Part shown: positions 1-8,726 of the stretch, piece after piece
Layout of the letters: every line of letters starts with the position of its first letter
Position numbering within the stretch: the first letter of the stretch is position 1
DNA from: Synura sp. LO234KE
Taxonomy: Eukaryota > Sar > Synurophyceae > Synurales > Mallomonadaceae
Direction of reading: 5' to 3'
Assembly: GCA_015143735.1 (NCBI GenBank)
Contig: VKHC01000580.1
Location: forward strand, 1-10,854
DNA: 10,854 bases
Notes under the pieces: generated by a model
Told to the model about the DNA's origin: nothing
Seen by the model: only the letters and a program-made list of their open reading frames with translations
Databases searched by the model: none
Made by a program: the position numbers and the translations under genes

Positions 1-254
1 AGCACGGAACCAATACGATTGTAGTTATTGTTACAAATAAGCACCATAATATGTGCTCGAAAGATTTAAGTAAATGCTAGCTTCGTCCTCCTCTTCCCCG
101 CTGGTTGTGGCCATTGCTGTCGTACAAAATTATACAGGTTGTTTAATGTCCACGGAAAGGGGTAGTAACTTATACCAAAAATTTCGGCATTATAGAATGA
201 AAATACAACGTTAGAACATAATTATACGGAAGAATCAAGTTATTTCACGTTTAG
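1..254. other. 3' flank of the LON-domain gene; no gene seen
   Basis: This AT-rich stretch lies downstream of the TAA stop (255-257, minus strand) of the LON-domain gene. It would hold that gene's 3' UTR and termination signals. I see no exact AATAAA on the minus strand here, no tRNA-like fold and no frame worth reporting. It may also include the end of a neighbouring gene outside the window. Confidence 0.5.
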
Positions 255-1331
255 TTATTCCATGTTCGAGATGTCCCACTCATCCTTTGGAGCTACTTGC
301 TCCTCTTCGTACACATCCGCGGGCAAGATATCGGAATCTTCGTCATTATTGAATGCTTTGAACTTTATTTCATCTCTTTGAGCTGCTGATAGGACATCTT
401 CTTTAATGAGCGTGTTCGTTGTATAGTCTACGAGGTTTTTGAGTACTATTCGTATGGAATTCAATCTCTTGAAACTACTGGTCGTTTGCAACAATTGTTG
501 CTCTTGTCTTGGAGAAAGAACAATTAGATTACAGACCGCCAAAGAAAATTTTGACCGCCTTATATGGTCATCCACGTTTTCTCTGGTTGGGCGATGTTTT
601 TTTACGGATGCAGATAGTACCAAGTCTTTATTTTGAGATATTGCTCGAGTTATTCTCACATAATACTTCAAGTAATCATAAACTTCCCGCTCTAATGTTT
701 TCGAAAGCTCTGAATTTGATGTCAAGTCGTCGTCAATTAGGTTGATCTCCGCTGTTACATAGGGAAGTGTTTTCAGAATTCGCCTAACCTTAAATCTATC
801 TCTTCCCTCTAACGTAATAATTTGGCGACCATCTTCAAGCAAATATCGTTCAACAACTTTGCAGAGAGTTCCTACCTGGGCTATCTGTCCGCTTGATTCA
901 ATTTGAATGTAACCCAACATATCATCCTTTTGAGAAATATCAAACATCATCGTCCGATACTTCATTTCAAATATATTCAAATTCGTTATGCCCTCAGGGA
1001 AAAAAGGATTACTAAGGAGGAATAGAGGTAATTCTCTTGTGGTCGCATCTGTTTCTTCAGGTACTGCGCTCAGCTCAACAAAACGCACTTTTTCATTAAA
1101 TACGGTAGATTCGTCTTGAGAATTGTCTGATCCACTCAAAAAACATTTTCTAGTAGATAAGCTACGAAGCACAGTAAATCCGCGACCGAATCTTACTAAC
1201 TGGCACAAAATGAATATTTTTATTAGCTGCGGCATTTTGAAAAGCTTGTCGGAATATTGATTACTGGTCATCGTCTCCCTCCCGGCTCGATAATTCTCAC
1301 CAACAATAATAATAATTCCATTTGCACACAT
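255..1331 (-). CDS. LON N-terminal (substrate-binding) domain protein, likely organelle-targeted
   Basis: The 358-codon minus-strand frame is open from ATG to TAA with no intron needed. Residues about 100-290 read as the Lon protease N-terminal domain (the PF02190 type): ELPLFLLSNPFFPEG, then an NIFEMKYRTMMFDI helix, a GYIQI strand, VGTLCKVVERYLLEDGR, and LEGRDRFKVRRI. There is no AAA+ ATPase and no Ser-Lys protease part, so it is a stand-alone LON-domain protein like those of plants, algae and bacteria, not a Lon protease. Its substrate is unknown. The start is uncertain: Met1 (1331), Met21 (1271) and Met33 (1235) are all possible. Met33 has the context aaaATG and is followed by a short hydrophobic run (LIKIFILCQLV) and a Ser/Arg/Lys-rich stretch, which suggests a targeting presequence, possibly for the plastid or mitochondrion. 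The C-terminal 60 residues are acidic and family-specific. The domain call is firm; the targeting is inference. Confidence 0.87.
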   Translation of the reverse strand: MCANGIIIIVGENYRAGRETMTSNQYSDKLFKMPQLIKIFILCQLVRFGRGFTVLRSLSTRKCFLSGSDNSQDESTVFNEKVRFVELSAVPEETDATTRELPLFLLSNPFFPEGITNLNIFEMKYRTMMFDISQKDDMLGYIQIESSGQIAQVGTLCKVVERYLLEDGRQIITLEGRDRFKVRRILKTLPYVTAEINLIDDDLTSNSELSKTLEREVYDYLKYYVRITRAISQNKDLVLSASVKKHRPTRENVDDHIRRSKFSLAVCNLIVLSPRQEQQLLQTTSSFKRLNSIRIVLKNLVDYTTNTLIKEDVLSAAQRDEIKFKAFNNDEDSDILPADVYEEEQVAPKDEWDISNME

Positions 1332-1356
1332 TTTACTTTTAATCGCTTCGTCTAAA
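1332..1356. promoter_or_regulatory. Very short divergent intergenic region (candidate bidirectional promoter)
   Basis: Only 25 bases separate the most upstream ATG of the minus-strand LON gene from the first ATG of the plus-strand coiled-coil frame. Both ATGs carry the context aaaATG, and the edges are roughly mirror-symmetric (cattttac at one side, gtctaaaatg at the other). If both starts are used, the 5' UTRs and core promoters must overlap each other's coding region. If the LON gene starts at Met21 or Met33, the gap grows to about 85-120 bp. No TATA box or other element is recognisable. Confidence 0.35.
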
Positions 1357-1566
1357 ATGAATATCGATCGCTATAATCGTATGGAGAAAGCTGTTATTGA
1401 AGCAAATATTGCTATGAAGAAACTTAAAGCCGAAAATTCTCGCTTAATTAATCTTGTCAATCAACTAAAATCGGAGCTTCAGAAAAAGGGTAGTGGCTCA
1501 AAAGAGTCCGGCAGATATTGGTACGATATGAGACATCGAACAGTTAACTTTTCTAACATGCAGTAA
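1357..1566 (+). CDS. Coiled-coil frame: candidate first exon of the large gene, or small stand-alone gene
   Basis: This frame is ATG-initiated, with an A at -3, and would encode 69 residues. Residues 9-45 are a heptad-like amphipathic helix rich in Lys, Glu, Leu and Ile (motifs MEKAVIEANIAMKKL and LINLVNQLKSELQKK). The last 25 residues are polar and look less natural. A donor-like GT at 1490-1491 leaves phase 1. The acceptor-like CAG ending at 1826 also takes phase 1 and restores a Glu codon, which would join this helix to the charged helix that opens the next frame. That would be a 337-nt intron, longer than the gene's other introns, and the donor (G|GTAGTG) is weak. The alternative is an independent 69-residue protein. 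I recognise no family. Confidence 0.45.
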   Translation: MNIDRYNRMEKAVIEANIAMKKLKAENSRLINLVNQLKSELQKKGSGSKESGRYWYDMRHRTVNFSNMQ

Positions 1567-1826
1567 TTGTTCTAGTTCTCCCGAACGAAAAAAAGAAGGG
1601 TATGTTTAATATTGCTTATGTTGAAATGCCCGCTATTACTTAAACTTTTTAAGAGACAAAGTAAGTCGTCCCAATTCCACGGCAGTGGTTAAAGATAACA
1701 CTAGCTCAGAATATCTCAAGCAAAACTTCCTGGCTCAGGAGAATCATAATTCTGAAATAGCGCGAACTTCAGGTTAAGGTTAAGATGCATTTCTACCTAG
1801 TACTTAATATTTGGTCTTGAATTCAG
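1567..1826 (+). other. AT-rich non-coding stretch, probable intron or 5' UTR of the large gene
   Basis: No frame of note crosses this interval. It contains a strong donor-like site (CAAA|GTAAGTCG, near 1660) and several acceptor-like AGs: cttcag near 1772, ctacctag near 1800, and attcag ending at 1826. The large coding frame is closed by TAA at 1805-1807 just upstream, and its first in-frame ATG is at 2189. Either an upstream exon is spliced in here, or translation starts at 2189. The use of these sites cannot be decided without transcripts. Confidence 0.4.
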
Positions 1827-4800
1827 AGCGGGATTTAGTCCGTCAGCAAGAGCAAGAACTCGATAAAATATTGGATGATCTCGATACGAGCAGCGGCTCC
1901 GAGTCGCCTCTTTCTGAACCTCAAGACCGTGTACGCGACCCAACAAATTATAGTCGGAGTTTCGAGAGTTCCCAACAAAATCTTTCGAACCCACCTCCAC
2001 GTATCTCGACGAATTATTCAAATGATACTGAAGTTTGTAGGAATATCTCCGAGGGTATCGATCGGTCGCCCTCCAATGTCCGTTTCCAGAACGTGGACAC
2101 GAACGACGGCGGTCTAACTATTGGTGTATTTAGCGATGAAAGAGACTGCAAGGAGGAGAAGAGGGAAGAGGACAATGAAGCTACAACAATGGATTGTGAT
2201 ACCCTCGAGTCCCCAAGAGATGTCCGCACAGGGTGTCCCTTGCTCATTGTCGATCAGGAACGGCTCGAGCTCGATGGGTTCGGCGACAATAAGGGGAGCA
2301 GGAAGAGGGCGACTCAAAAACAGGGCTGGAAAGAATTGGGTTTAAACACTTTGTCGTCTGCCCTCTCTTCCACGATGACGAAGAGTCGACGCAAGAGAAG
2401 GGGAAAAGGCACAGGCGTTGAGGATAAGACGCAACCTGATGGACTCGGAAATGGTGTCGCCGCTGGAACAGTAAAGGTCCGTCAAGGCATACGAACGGTG
2501 CTCTCCAAGCTGGAAAGGGATACAATGTATAGTGTGGGCTCTGCGCTCTCTGAGCTGCCGGCTGACTTGGTGGCGCATGAAATCATTAGTGAGGTGGGGC
2601 GGTGGGGGCTCGATAGCCGCGGGGAGAATCACGATGGTCCTGGTGGCGATGTATTGAATGCGTCGCAGACTAAGCCGTCTCTATCGCTCCATTGCACTGG
2701 CGTCCCGTACACATCCGCCGATATCCATACGAGCTCGGGGATCGCAATAGCGAACGCCTCGGATGTCATCTTATCAAGGTCCTTGGTGAGGCGCGTAGAT
2801 GTCCTGGTGGAGTCAGTCCTTTTTATCGTAAGAGCACTGCCGGGCTCGCTGGACGGTAACAGGCGCTTTAGCGAGTCGGTCAGTTTGGAGTATATGAGTC
2901 TATTTAAAGAGTTTTCCCTTCGACACATTCGGATGATGCAGGGCAACCCCTCCCTCCTCCAAGCGCTGACCGGTGTGTCATGGCGCCCACAGAGGAGCCA
3001 GAGCCGATCCGCCGGGCCCCATCCGTCCTCTTCGGGCAGTCCATCAGTGGCACAGGGCCAGGGGAAAGAAGGGACATCGTCTGTAGAATTGCCGCTGCCC
3101 TCCTCACCGCCCGTGCCCCAGCCATTGCTCCATCAACTACCGACCGCCGGCGAGGAGACGGTAGGGAACAATGAACAGTCGGGCCTTCTAGATGACATGA
3201 GTGATCTGGACAGCGTCTCTTCCCTTGGTTTGGAGGAAAATGGAAGTTGGTGGCTGCAAGGAGAGGGTGGGGGTGATCAGAGGGGAGGCGGAGATGCCGC
3301 TCCCCCTCCGGCGGGGGCTCCGGTTGACCCGCCGTCATCGAGAAATGCTATTTTGATGGACTGTGTTGAAGAAGATCCCGGGCATGAGATGGGCACCGAC
3401 AACGAGGGCGAGGAGGACTCAAGTGGAGGTGAAGATAGCGAGGGTCCTCTTGGCGAGACCCATTTCCCCGTTAAGGAGGCGGCGCTGACTTCTCCGGCAC
3501 CTACGGGGGACAGCGCCGTGGTGGCGGCTCTGTATCTCTTCTCCAGTAGTCTCTTACTTAGACAGGTAAAACAGGTGCTGATATTCGCCTCCCGTCATTA
3601 TTCACTGTCTCGTACGCGTGAAACTGTTCCAGGGCGACCACCGACACCACCTAATGTACACAGTAGAGATGGTGATGGGCTGCTTTAGTGCAAGGGCCGT
3701 GCTGGGACTGTGCGCTGGCTTGAGAGAGATGTGGTCCTCTGTCAAGGTTAGGGGTGTTTGTCCGGCATACTGGCTGAAGCATCTCGTCATCGTCCTGGCC
3801 GTACTAGAGGTTATTATTGCTCATTTGCAAGTAAGTCGACAGCACATTGAAGGATATGGCGCTGTAGTATGGTACAGCACGACACTCCTCATCATTATTA
3901 TTGGCCGCGTTGTGGTGTAGGTGGTAGGGAAGTCCTTCAACGAGAATATGATATGCGCTAGGGTGCTCGGTGTTGACGATGAAATGAGCGTGGGCCTCGG
4001 TTGGCTTCGTGAGATGCGACAAGATGTCAAGGAGCGGCTCGCCCTCGCCGGGGTGGCCGGGACTACAGGAATCGATGAAGTGGTGGCATTGCTTGTAGAG
4101 AGTGCCAAGCAATGCGATGAGATCAGTGGTATGAGAACAGCGCTAATTGCCCTTCGCGATGGCTGGGCTCTGGGTGCGAGTAATTGTGCGAGGGTGGATC
4201 AAGTGGGTGGACCAAACAGGGCCTCAGATATGGATGTATTGAGGTGTCTATATACCCCCTCTGGGTCTAAGGGCGGAGGTGAAGGGGGTCGCGATGGGTA
4301 TAAGGCAGATGTGGGGGACAGACATCACCTATATTCCGTGGCCGTGACTGTTATATCGAGGCGTCTTGGTGTATGGCAGGCGATGCGTTGCTTATGTGAT
4401 CCCACCGAAGTGCTCGACTCGCAAGTGAAGTCGTGGTCATTTACTGCAATAGGGCTGAGGAATATTTCTCGACTGTCAGGTGGGCTGGTGGATCTCGCCG
4501 AGCTCCTGGTAGTAGCAGGCGAGGGCGCATCTGGTAACAATTTGTTGAGGACTGCCGCTGAACATGTGACCGTCGGTGTCGAACTTGCGACACTATTACT
4601 GGAGGATCAAGTAGTTGACATGAATGCTGGAGCTGAACCCACCATCTCCCAGGATTGTATCGAAAGACGAGCGGGAATCAATACCCGTAGATTAACTTGG
4701 GTCGACAGTGAGGACGCCGTACTGAGCTTGTTTTCGAGCGGCCTCGCTCAACTAGATGACCGCCATCTGCACACAGTCCACGTAACCGAATCGATGCAGC

Positions 4801-6650
4801 TCTTGCACAGCGTCCTCATGTCACTATCAGAATACAATCGTAGCCGTGGAGGCTGGCGGGTGAGTGGGAAAGGCAAAGACAGCGTCAGTAAACCCGCACT
4901 CGCCTCTGAAAAAGAATTAACCCAGTGCATTCAAGAAGTCAAAGTACTGTTACACCAGTTGCACCTTCCCTTACCCACAATTGATAAGAAGTCTTATGGC
5001 TTGTCCTCAAACGCCCTGTCTCCCTTGGCTCTCTTCTCTTTAACCAACGCATCTGTTGAACTAGTGCTAGAAGGGGTACTAGTATTCGACTGCGGTGCGA
5101 AGGCAATAGGAATATATAAGGCGAACAACAATATGGAATCCTCTCCCGTTGCTTCTGGAGCGTTTGATGTAGACGACGTCGACAGTAAACTTGCAAGAAG
5201 TTTGAAACTAAAGCTAAGCGCTCTCTTGGGGATATTATCAGCCTTAGCAGTAGAGAGAATGATTGCTGTAAGTTGTCTGTTCGCCAGAGCGTTGCTACGG
5301 CATCCGCTTAAGGGTTCTCCCACAGCGGGAAAAGTCATCCGCGATGCTGCAATGAGGTGGGTGGTTGATTATTGGAATGTGCACATATTTAATTGTCTAC
5401 TCCTTACCCTTGTTGCACCTTCGTCGTACTTTCCCAGGTTTTTGATTGGACAGACAAGGCCGTGGTCAGGAGTGAGCAGCGCAGAGTCAGTGGTTGATAT
5501 TGCTCGTTGTGGCGCATATTGCAATTCGTTGTCTGGTCCGTTACCTATCGACACAAGCGTATGGATCAGCCACGCCTGTCGTCAGCTCCCTGCCGTCGTG
5601 ATCAATCTGGACCGACGGCGCGACAGGTACTTGATGTTGATATAAGAATCCTAAGTCTCTTGTCGCTACCTCTACTTCTGTACTTACAGATGGCTAAGGT
5701 GTATGTACGAATGTGAGCGGCAACGCATCTTACCGGTGCGTCTCTCTGCAGTGGATGGACAGGACGATGAGGCGATGAGGCTGGTCGATGAGTCAACCGT
5801 GAAGTTCGAATGGGACTCTACACTAAACGCCCGGTTCGACCACACTTGCCATCCCGATCGATTTACGAAAATGACTAGTTCAGAACGAGCCTGTGCGGGT
5901 AGTCATGTGAGGGCTTGGGAATTGGTGGCGGGATTATTTCATGATCGAGAAGCATCAGGCGGGGATGAGAGCGGCTTCCAACGTACCCCACGTAAGCGCC
6001 AACGTATTTGTAGGGAGTTAAGCTCGAGTGAAGAGGTGGACACTCTCGAGACGGCATTTTCATTGGCGCGACTCGGTGGAGGGTTGGCTGTGACAAAACA
6101 GAAAGATCAAACGAAGTTACGCGATTTACAATCACATACATACAGCAAATTCACCGCACCTACAGTAGCATGCTGCTTGGTGTTAGAAGACGATGTAAAA
6201 TTTGTTGACGTCAGCGTCGGTAAAGGGTTACTGCTGCAGAGCGTGGTCAGCGATTTGCTTTATAAACTGCCCGCTAACTTCGACATATGCTATTTGGGAT
6301 ACGCGCTTCCGAAGCAGAAGATGACTTTTGAGAATGGCTTTCTACGACCAAATTACCTATGGCACTTGCATGGTTATCTTCTGAGCGTAAAAGGTGCAGA
6401 CGCACTACTTCGGGAACTCCCAGTAGTCGGACCCGTCGATAATTTCGTGGCGACTCTAATCCACGAAGGGAAATTGGAAGTAAGGAGAGCTCCTATTCCA
6501 GGATGTTGACTGATTATATTCTGCTTTTTTGTACAGGCATTCGCTGTTAAAGACAAGATGGTCGAGCAAATCGGCAGAAACTTCGGTGACAGAAGAAAGA
6601 ATTCGGACATTAGGTACTCTGGGCGGAAAAGCAACACCGGACCTATTTAA
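1827..6650 (+). CDS. Large multi-exon protein with C-terminal family 25 glycosyltransferase domain
   Basis: Exons as read: to 3565, 3633-3830, 3921-5626, 5690-6479 and 6537-6650 (TAA at 6648). All junctions keep phase. Counting the codon at 1811 as residue 1, the protein has 1,520 residues. Residues 1-580 are low-complexity, with a basic patch at about 191-200 (KSRRKRRGKG) and an acidic run at about 530-545. Residues 586-1200 look helical and are unassigned, with a hydrophobic segment at 636-653. Residues about 1209-1510 are GT25: AVVINLDRRRDR-W near 1209, SSERACAGSHVRAWE near 1283, the metal/nucleotide-sugar motif LEDD at 1385-1388, then LHGYLLSVKGADALL, VDNF and the terminal SDI at 1506. 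GT25 enzymes transfer hexoses (for example galactose or glucose) to lipids, glycans or protein hydroxylysine; the substrate here is unknown. No signal peptide is visible, which is odd for an ER/Golgi enzyme. The GT25 call is strong. The N-terminus is unresolved: upstream exon, or Met at 2189. Confidence 0.8.
3566..3632 (+). other. Intron, 67 nt
   Basis: The donor is ACAG|GTAAAA and the acceptor is GTTCCAG|GGC. Both flanking frames are phase 0, giving LLLRQ joined to GDHRHHLMY. The upstream frame otherwise ends at 3688 in a low-quality Pro/Arg tail. The length is not a multiple of three. A possible branch point (gtgaaactg) lies near the 3' end. Confidence 0.75.
3831..3920 (+). other. Intron, 90 nt, acceptor AG is part of the only in-frame stop
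   Basis: The donor CAA|GTAAGT is near consensus, and the acceptor is TGTGGTGTAG|GTGG. It is phase 0 on both sides, giving IIAHLQ joined to VVGKSF. The intron is a multiple of three long, and its only in-frame stop is the TAG at 3918-3920 that also forms the splice acceptor. Unspliced RNA would add 29 codons ending in LLIIIIGRVVV and then terminate. Confidence 0.75.
5627..5689 (+). other. Intron, 63 nt, inside the GT25 domain
   Basis: The donor is GACAG|GTACTT and the acceptor is CTTACAG|ATGG, preceded by a pyrimidine-rich run. It is phase 2 on both sides: AG plus A restores Arg, so the first GT25 motif reads INLDRRRDRWLRC. Tryptophan at this place is usual in the family, which supports these exact borders. 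The in-frame TAA at 5643-5645 would stop unspliced RNA. Confidence 0.85.
6480..6536 (+). other. Intron, 57 nt, before the last GT25 exon
   Basis: The donor is GGAA|GTAAGG and the acceptor is TTTTTTGTACAG|GCA, with a likely branch point gttgactgat. It is phase 0 on both sides. Splicing joins HEGKLE to AFAVKDKMVEQ and brings in the family's terminal SDI motif (NSDIRYSGR). Without splicing the frame ends early at 6509 (TGA). The intron is a multiple of three long. Confidence 0.85.
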
Positions 6651-7048
6651 AGAGTTGGCGGCGATATTTCCTATCTGCTGAGAACAAACCATGAAATTTA
6701 TGACCAGAACTTTTGTCGTGTCAAGAGAGGAGCGATTTGACGGTTACCTATGCAAATTATCCAAACCCTTTTACCTTGTTGCTGCTGTGTTTACGAGAAG
6801 ATTTTTGTTGTTCACTGGCGCGACCTAACCACGCAGTCAAACGTGCCACCCTGTGGTTGATCGGGAGATGTGCGAGTCCCCTCTTTGTATCTAGGGACGA
6901 CATCGCATGTTTTATGGCAGCCCTTCGGGCGCATGTATCCGGGACTCCCTAATTGGTCACTGCGCTACCTCCCTTGCCACTTGATTCATAGTTGGAGGAT
7001 AGATACGCACACTGGATAAGGTATCTTTCGTTCCTGAACTGCCACGGC
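6651..7048 (+). other. Downstream flank of the GT25 gene; short frames only
   Basis: This holds the likely 3' UTR and then sequence of uncertain nature. A 79-codon plus-strand frame (6713-6952, non-ATG start) and a 45-codon ATG frame starting at 6691 overlap in different phases. Neither shows a domain I recognise, and neither has a convincing start plus splice support. The phrase RDDIACFMAAL near 6890 faintly recalls a reverse-transcriptase motif C, but it is upstream of the RT fragments described below and is not enough to call. Confidence 0.3.
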
Positions 7049-7102
7049 TCTTCGGGTAAATTTGAATTATTTAATTCTTCGGGTAAATTTGAATTATTTA
7101 AT
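7049..7102. repeat. Perfect tandem duplication, 2 x 27 bp
   Basis: Bases 7049-7075 and 7076-7102 are identical 27-mers (tcttcgggtaaatttgaatt then atttaat). The flanking bases differ, so the match is exactly one unit. Because 27 is a multiple of three, frames on either strand stay open: SSGKFELFN twice on plus, NNSNLPEEL then NNSNLPEEP on minus. The lack of any difference between copies suggests a recent slippage-type duplication or selection. Confidence 0.9.
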
Positions 7103-8150
7103 AATCGCCTACATACTCTAACATTCGCTGAAAAGTTAATAATTTCGACTGTCATCCTTATCTTTCTTGTTAACGTTACAAGCACATTTGCTGTGGAAAT
7201 TAGGAATCCGCTGCAAATTAATTTCTTCATAGCTCGCTAATCATCTATCACCATGTGAATGATGGCTTATAGCCAGCATGGAATCGAGGAAATCATGGGT
7301 CGTTCTTGCAGCAGTTAGGAACATATTAGGACGAGCAGTGCCAGTAGCACGGCTAGGAGTACCATTCGCCTGGTGCTGCCTTTGCGCAACTCTTACCACC
7401 AGCTGGTGTGCGTGACCACATTGAATGAGGAGGAGCGAATCCACTCTTAATACACTTCAGGGAGGACGAAATAATTCTTCTTAGTATTTCTTATGCAACA
7501 TTCATCTCGTGCTATGTTCGTGCGCCCCCCAAATGCATGGTAAGTTGCCGAAAAGGTCACCATTTTGATAAAGAGGATTGTTTTGCATCGCCGGATGCCG
7601 CTGTGGTGCCTATAAGAAGGTGATGCAAAGACATGAAAAATCTAGAGCATAAATCCTCAGATCTGCCTTTCATCTGGTTAAAAATAAAGTTACCATCCTC
7701 AAGTCCCGTTATCGAGTAGAGGAATCGAGCGAGTACACTCTGTGTCGAACTTTAGTCGCCAACTAAGAGGTCCCCATACTAGTACTCGCACGTGTGGGAT
7801 GCAGGAAATGGTGGAGCAAATATGCATGCGCAACAAACGCTCTCGAGAGTGGGGGTTGCCACCCATCAGAAGATGGCAGACGAAGGTCCATGCGTGGGAA
7901 AGACAATCATCGTGGCGAGGACCTAGGGGGACGAAGGCGACCGCTGCGTCCTCCTCTGGTAGAGTTGGGGAGGGACGCGTGGAGGCTCTGGTCAGACGTT
8001 CCGCTCCACAGCCTCGGGCTACTGACCTTTTGACGCCAGCCAGAGAATTTATTGCATTCGTGTTGGCTGGCGTTCAGGAGATGAAAATATTGTTGTCAGC
8101 CTTCACCCGAGCAGGCAGGGTGATTTCTTTTTTCAAAAGATATGCTTAGC
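7103..8150. other. No supported gene; possible 5' remnant of the retroelement
   Basis: Several overlapping frames exist, including 6992-7240 plus, 6949-7230 minus, 7742-8149 plus and 7794-8033 plus. They use non-ATG starts or lack domains, and in the GC-rich part three frames are open at once, as expected by chance. A strong donor-like CATG|GTAAGT occurs at 7540, after a short ATG frame at 7493. The stretch 7742-8149 directly precedes reverse-transcriptase-like sequence in the same direction and may be the worn 5' part of that element, but I see no zinc-knuckle or endonuclease motif that would show it. Confidence 0.3.
8033..8073. repeat. Inverted repeat, 10-bp perfect arms, 21-nt loop
   Basis: The left arm acgccagcca (8033-8042) and the right arm tggctggcgt (8064-8073) are exact reverse complements separated by 21 nt. 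The arms are GC-rich, so a hairpin could form. It lies just upstream of the retroelement reverse-transcriptase remnant. Nothing marks it as a terminator or attachment site. Confidence 0.5.
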
Positions 8151-8179
8151 TTAGAGAAAAACATGCGAACATAACAATC

Positions 8180-8726
8180 ACCCTTAACCAAGGAGGGAGA
8201 TGATGCCAGCGATCAGGCGCTTGTTGGGCACTGATTTGACTGAGTTGGTCGCACAGAGTTTAGCGGCGAAGTCACTAGTGCCGACGACATTTTGTAATTG
8301 GGGCGGATCACGGCAGGGAGCAGGCACTCTATAGTCCACAGCGCACGTCACGCCCACCTATTGCTCGCTCTGTGTTTCCGTGATTGCTGGGCCCCAGAGG
8401 GATTTTGTATCTGTGGAATCAGGGAAGGTAATATGTACTCTCCAGCCAGCCATACCACTGAAGGTGGCAGAGAGCCGTCCGTGATGAGGTGTACCACACA
8501 GAGGCAACAAAAGAAGAAGGGTTTCCAGGACCAGAGGACCGGCCACACAATGCTCAGCATCCTGGCTGGTCGTACATCTCTTGAAGTTCGTGTGGGCACC
8601 GACGGTCAGAGATTGGGCTTCTACTCAAGAGGAGGTGTAGATACGTGCAGCATGATCGAGGCGTACCGCACAAAAAATGGGGAAGTGACTGCGGGAGAGA
8701 GGCAGGGCTTGAAGCACCGGTGTTGA
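8180..8726 (+). pseudogene. Reverse transcriptase remnant, frameshifted
   Basis: Pieces in order: ITLNQGGR near 8178-8202 (the K..GG.RP box); a separate ATG frame from 8200 with PAIRRLLG and AAKSLVPTTF (the RPIAI..RRL and LLP.QFG region); then, in the frame of 8298, AGSRHSIVHSARHA (the GG.E.IVH..R segment). LALCFRDCW near 8367-8387 may be a worn motif A, with the catalytic Asp replaced. GVPHRG at 8488-8505, in another frame, may be motif B (GVQQGD-like). FYSRGGV at 8619-8639 sits where the catalytic YLDDG box should be, 134 nt after motif B, and has lost both Asp. A GL..KC-like end lies near 8705-8723. The motif A to B gap is only about 40 codons, shorter than I would expect, which implies an internal deletion. 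Any encoded protein would be inactive. Confidence 0.55.

Noticed and set aside
2904-3338. 144-codon minus-strand frame antisense to the low-complexity part of the large gene
   Set aside because: It is a by-product of GC-rich, Ser/Pro/Gly-coding sequence on the plus strand; no domain, and the plus-strand frame continues in phase through supported introns.
6501-6536. Alternative 32-nt intron ending the GT25 gene after PIPG
   Set aside because: It would be very short and would lose the conserved SDI C-terminus; the 57-nt intron starting at 6480 restores it.
6992-7240. 82-codon plus frame with a membrane-like segment over the 27-bp duplication
   Set aside because: TTG start, no homology recognised, and an equally long ATG frame lies on the opposite strand.
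7770-7926. Plus-strand phrase GPCVGKTIIVA, suggesting a P-loop or helicase motif I
   Set aside because: The Walker A spacing is wrong (Gly is one residue too close), no other helicase motif follows, and a stop comes at once after it.
7742-8149. 135-codon plus frame, GTG start
   Set aside because: All three plus frames are open in parts of this GC-rich stretch; no domain. Kept only as a possible 5' part of the retroelement.
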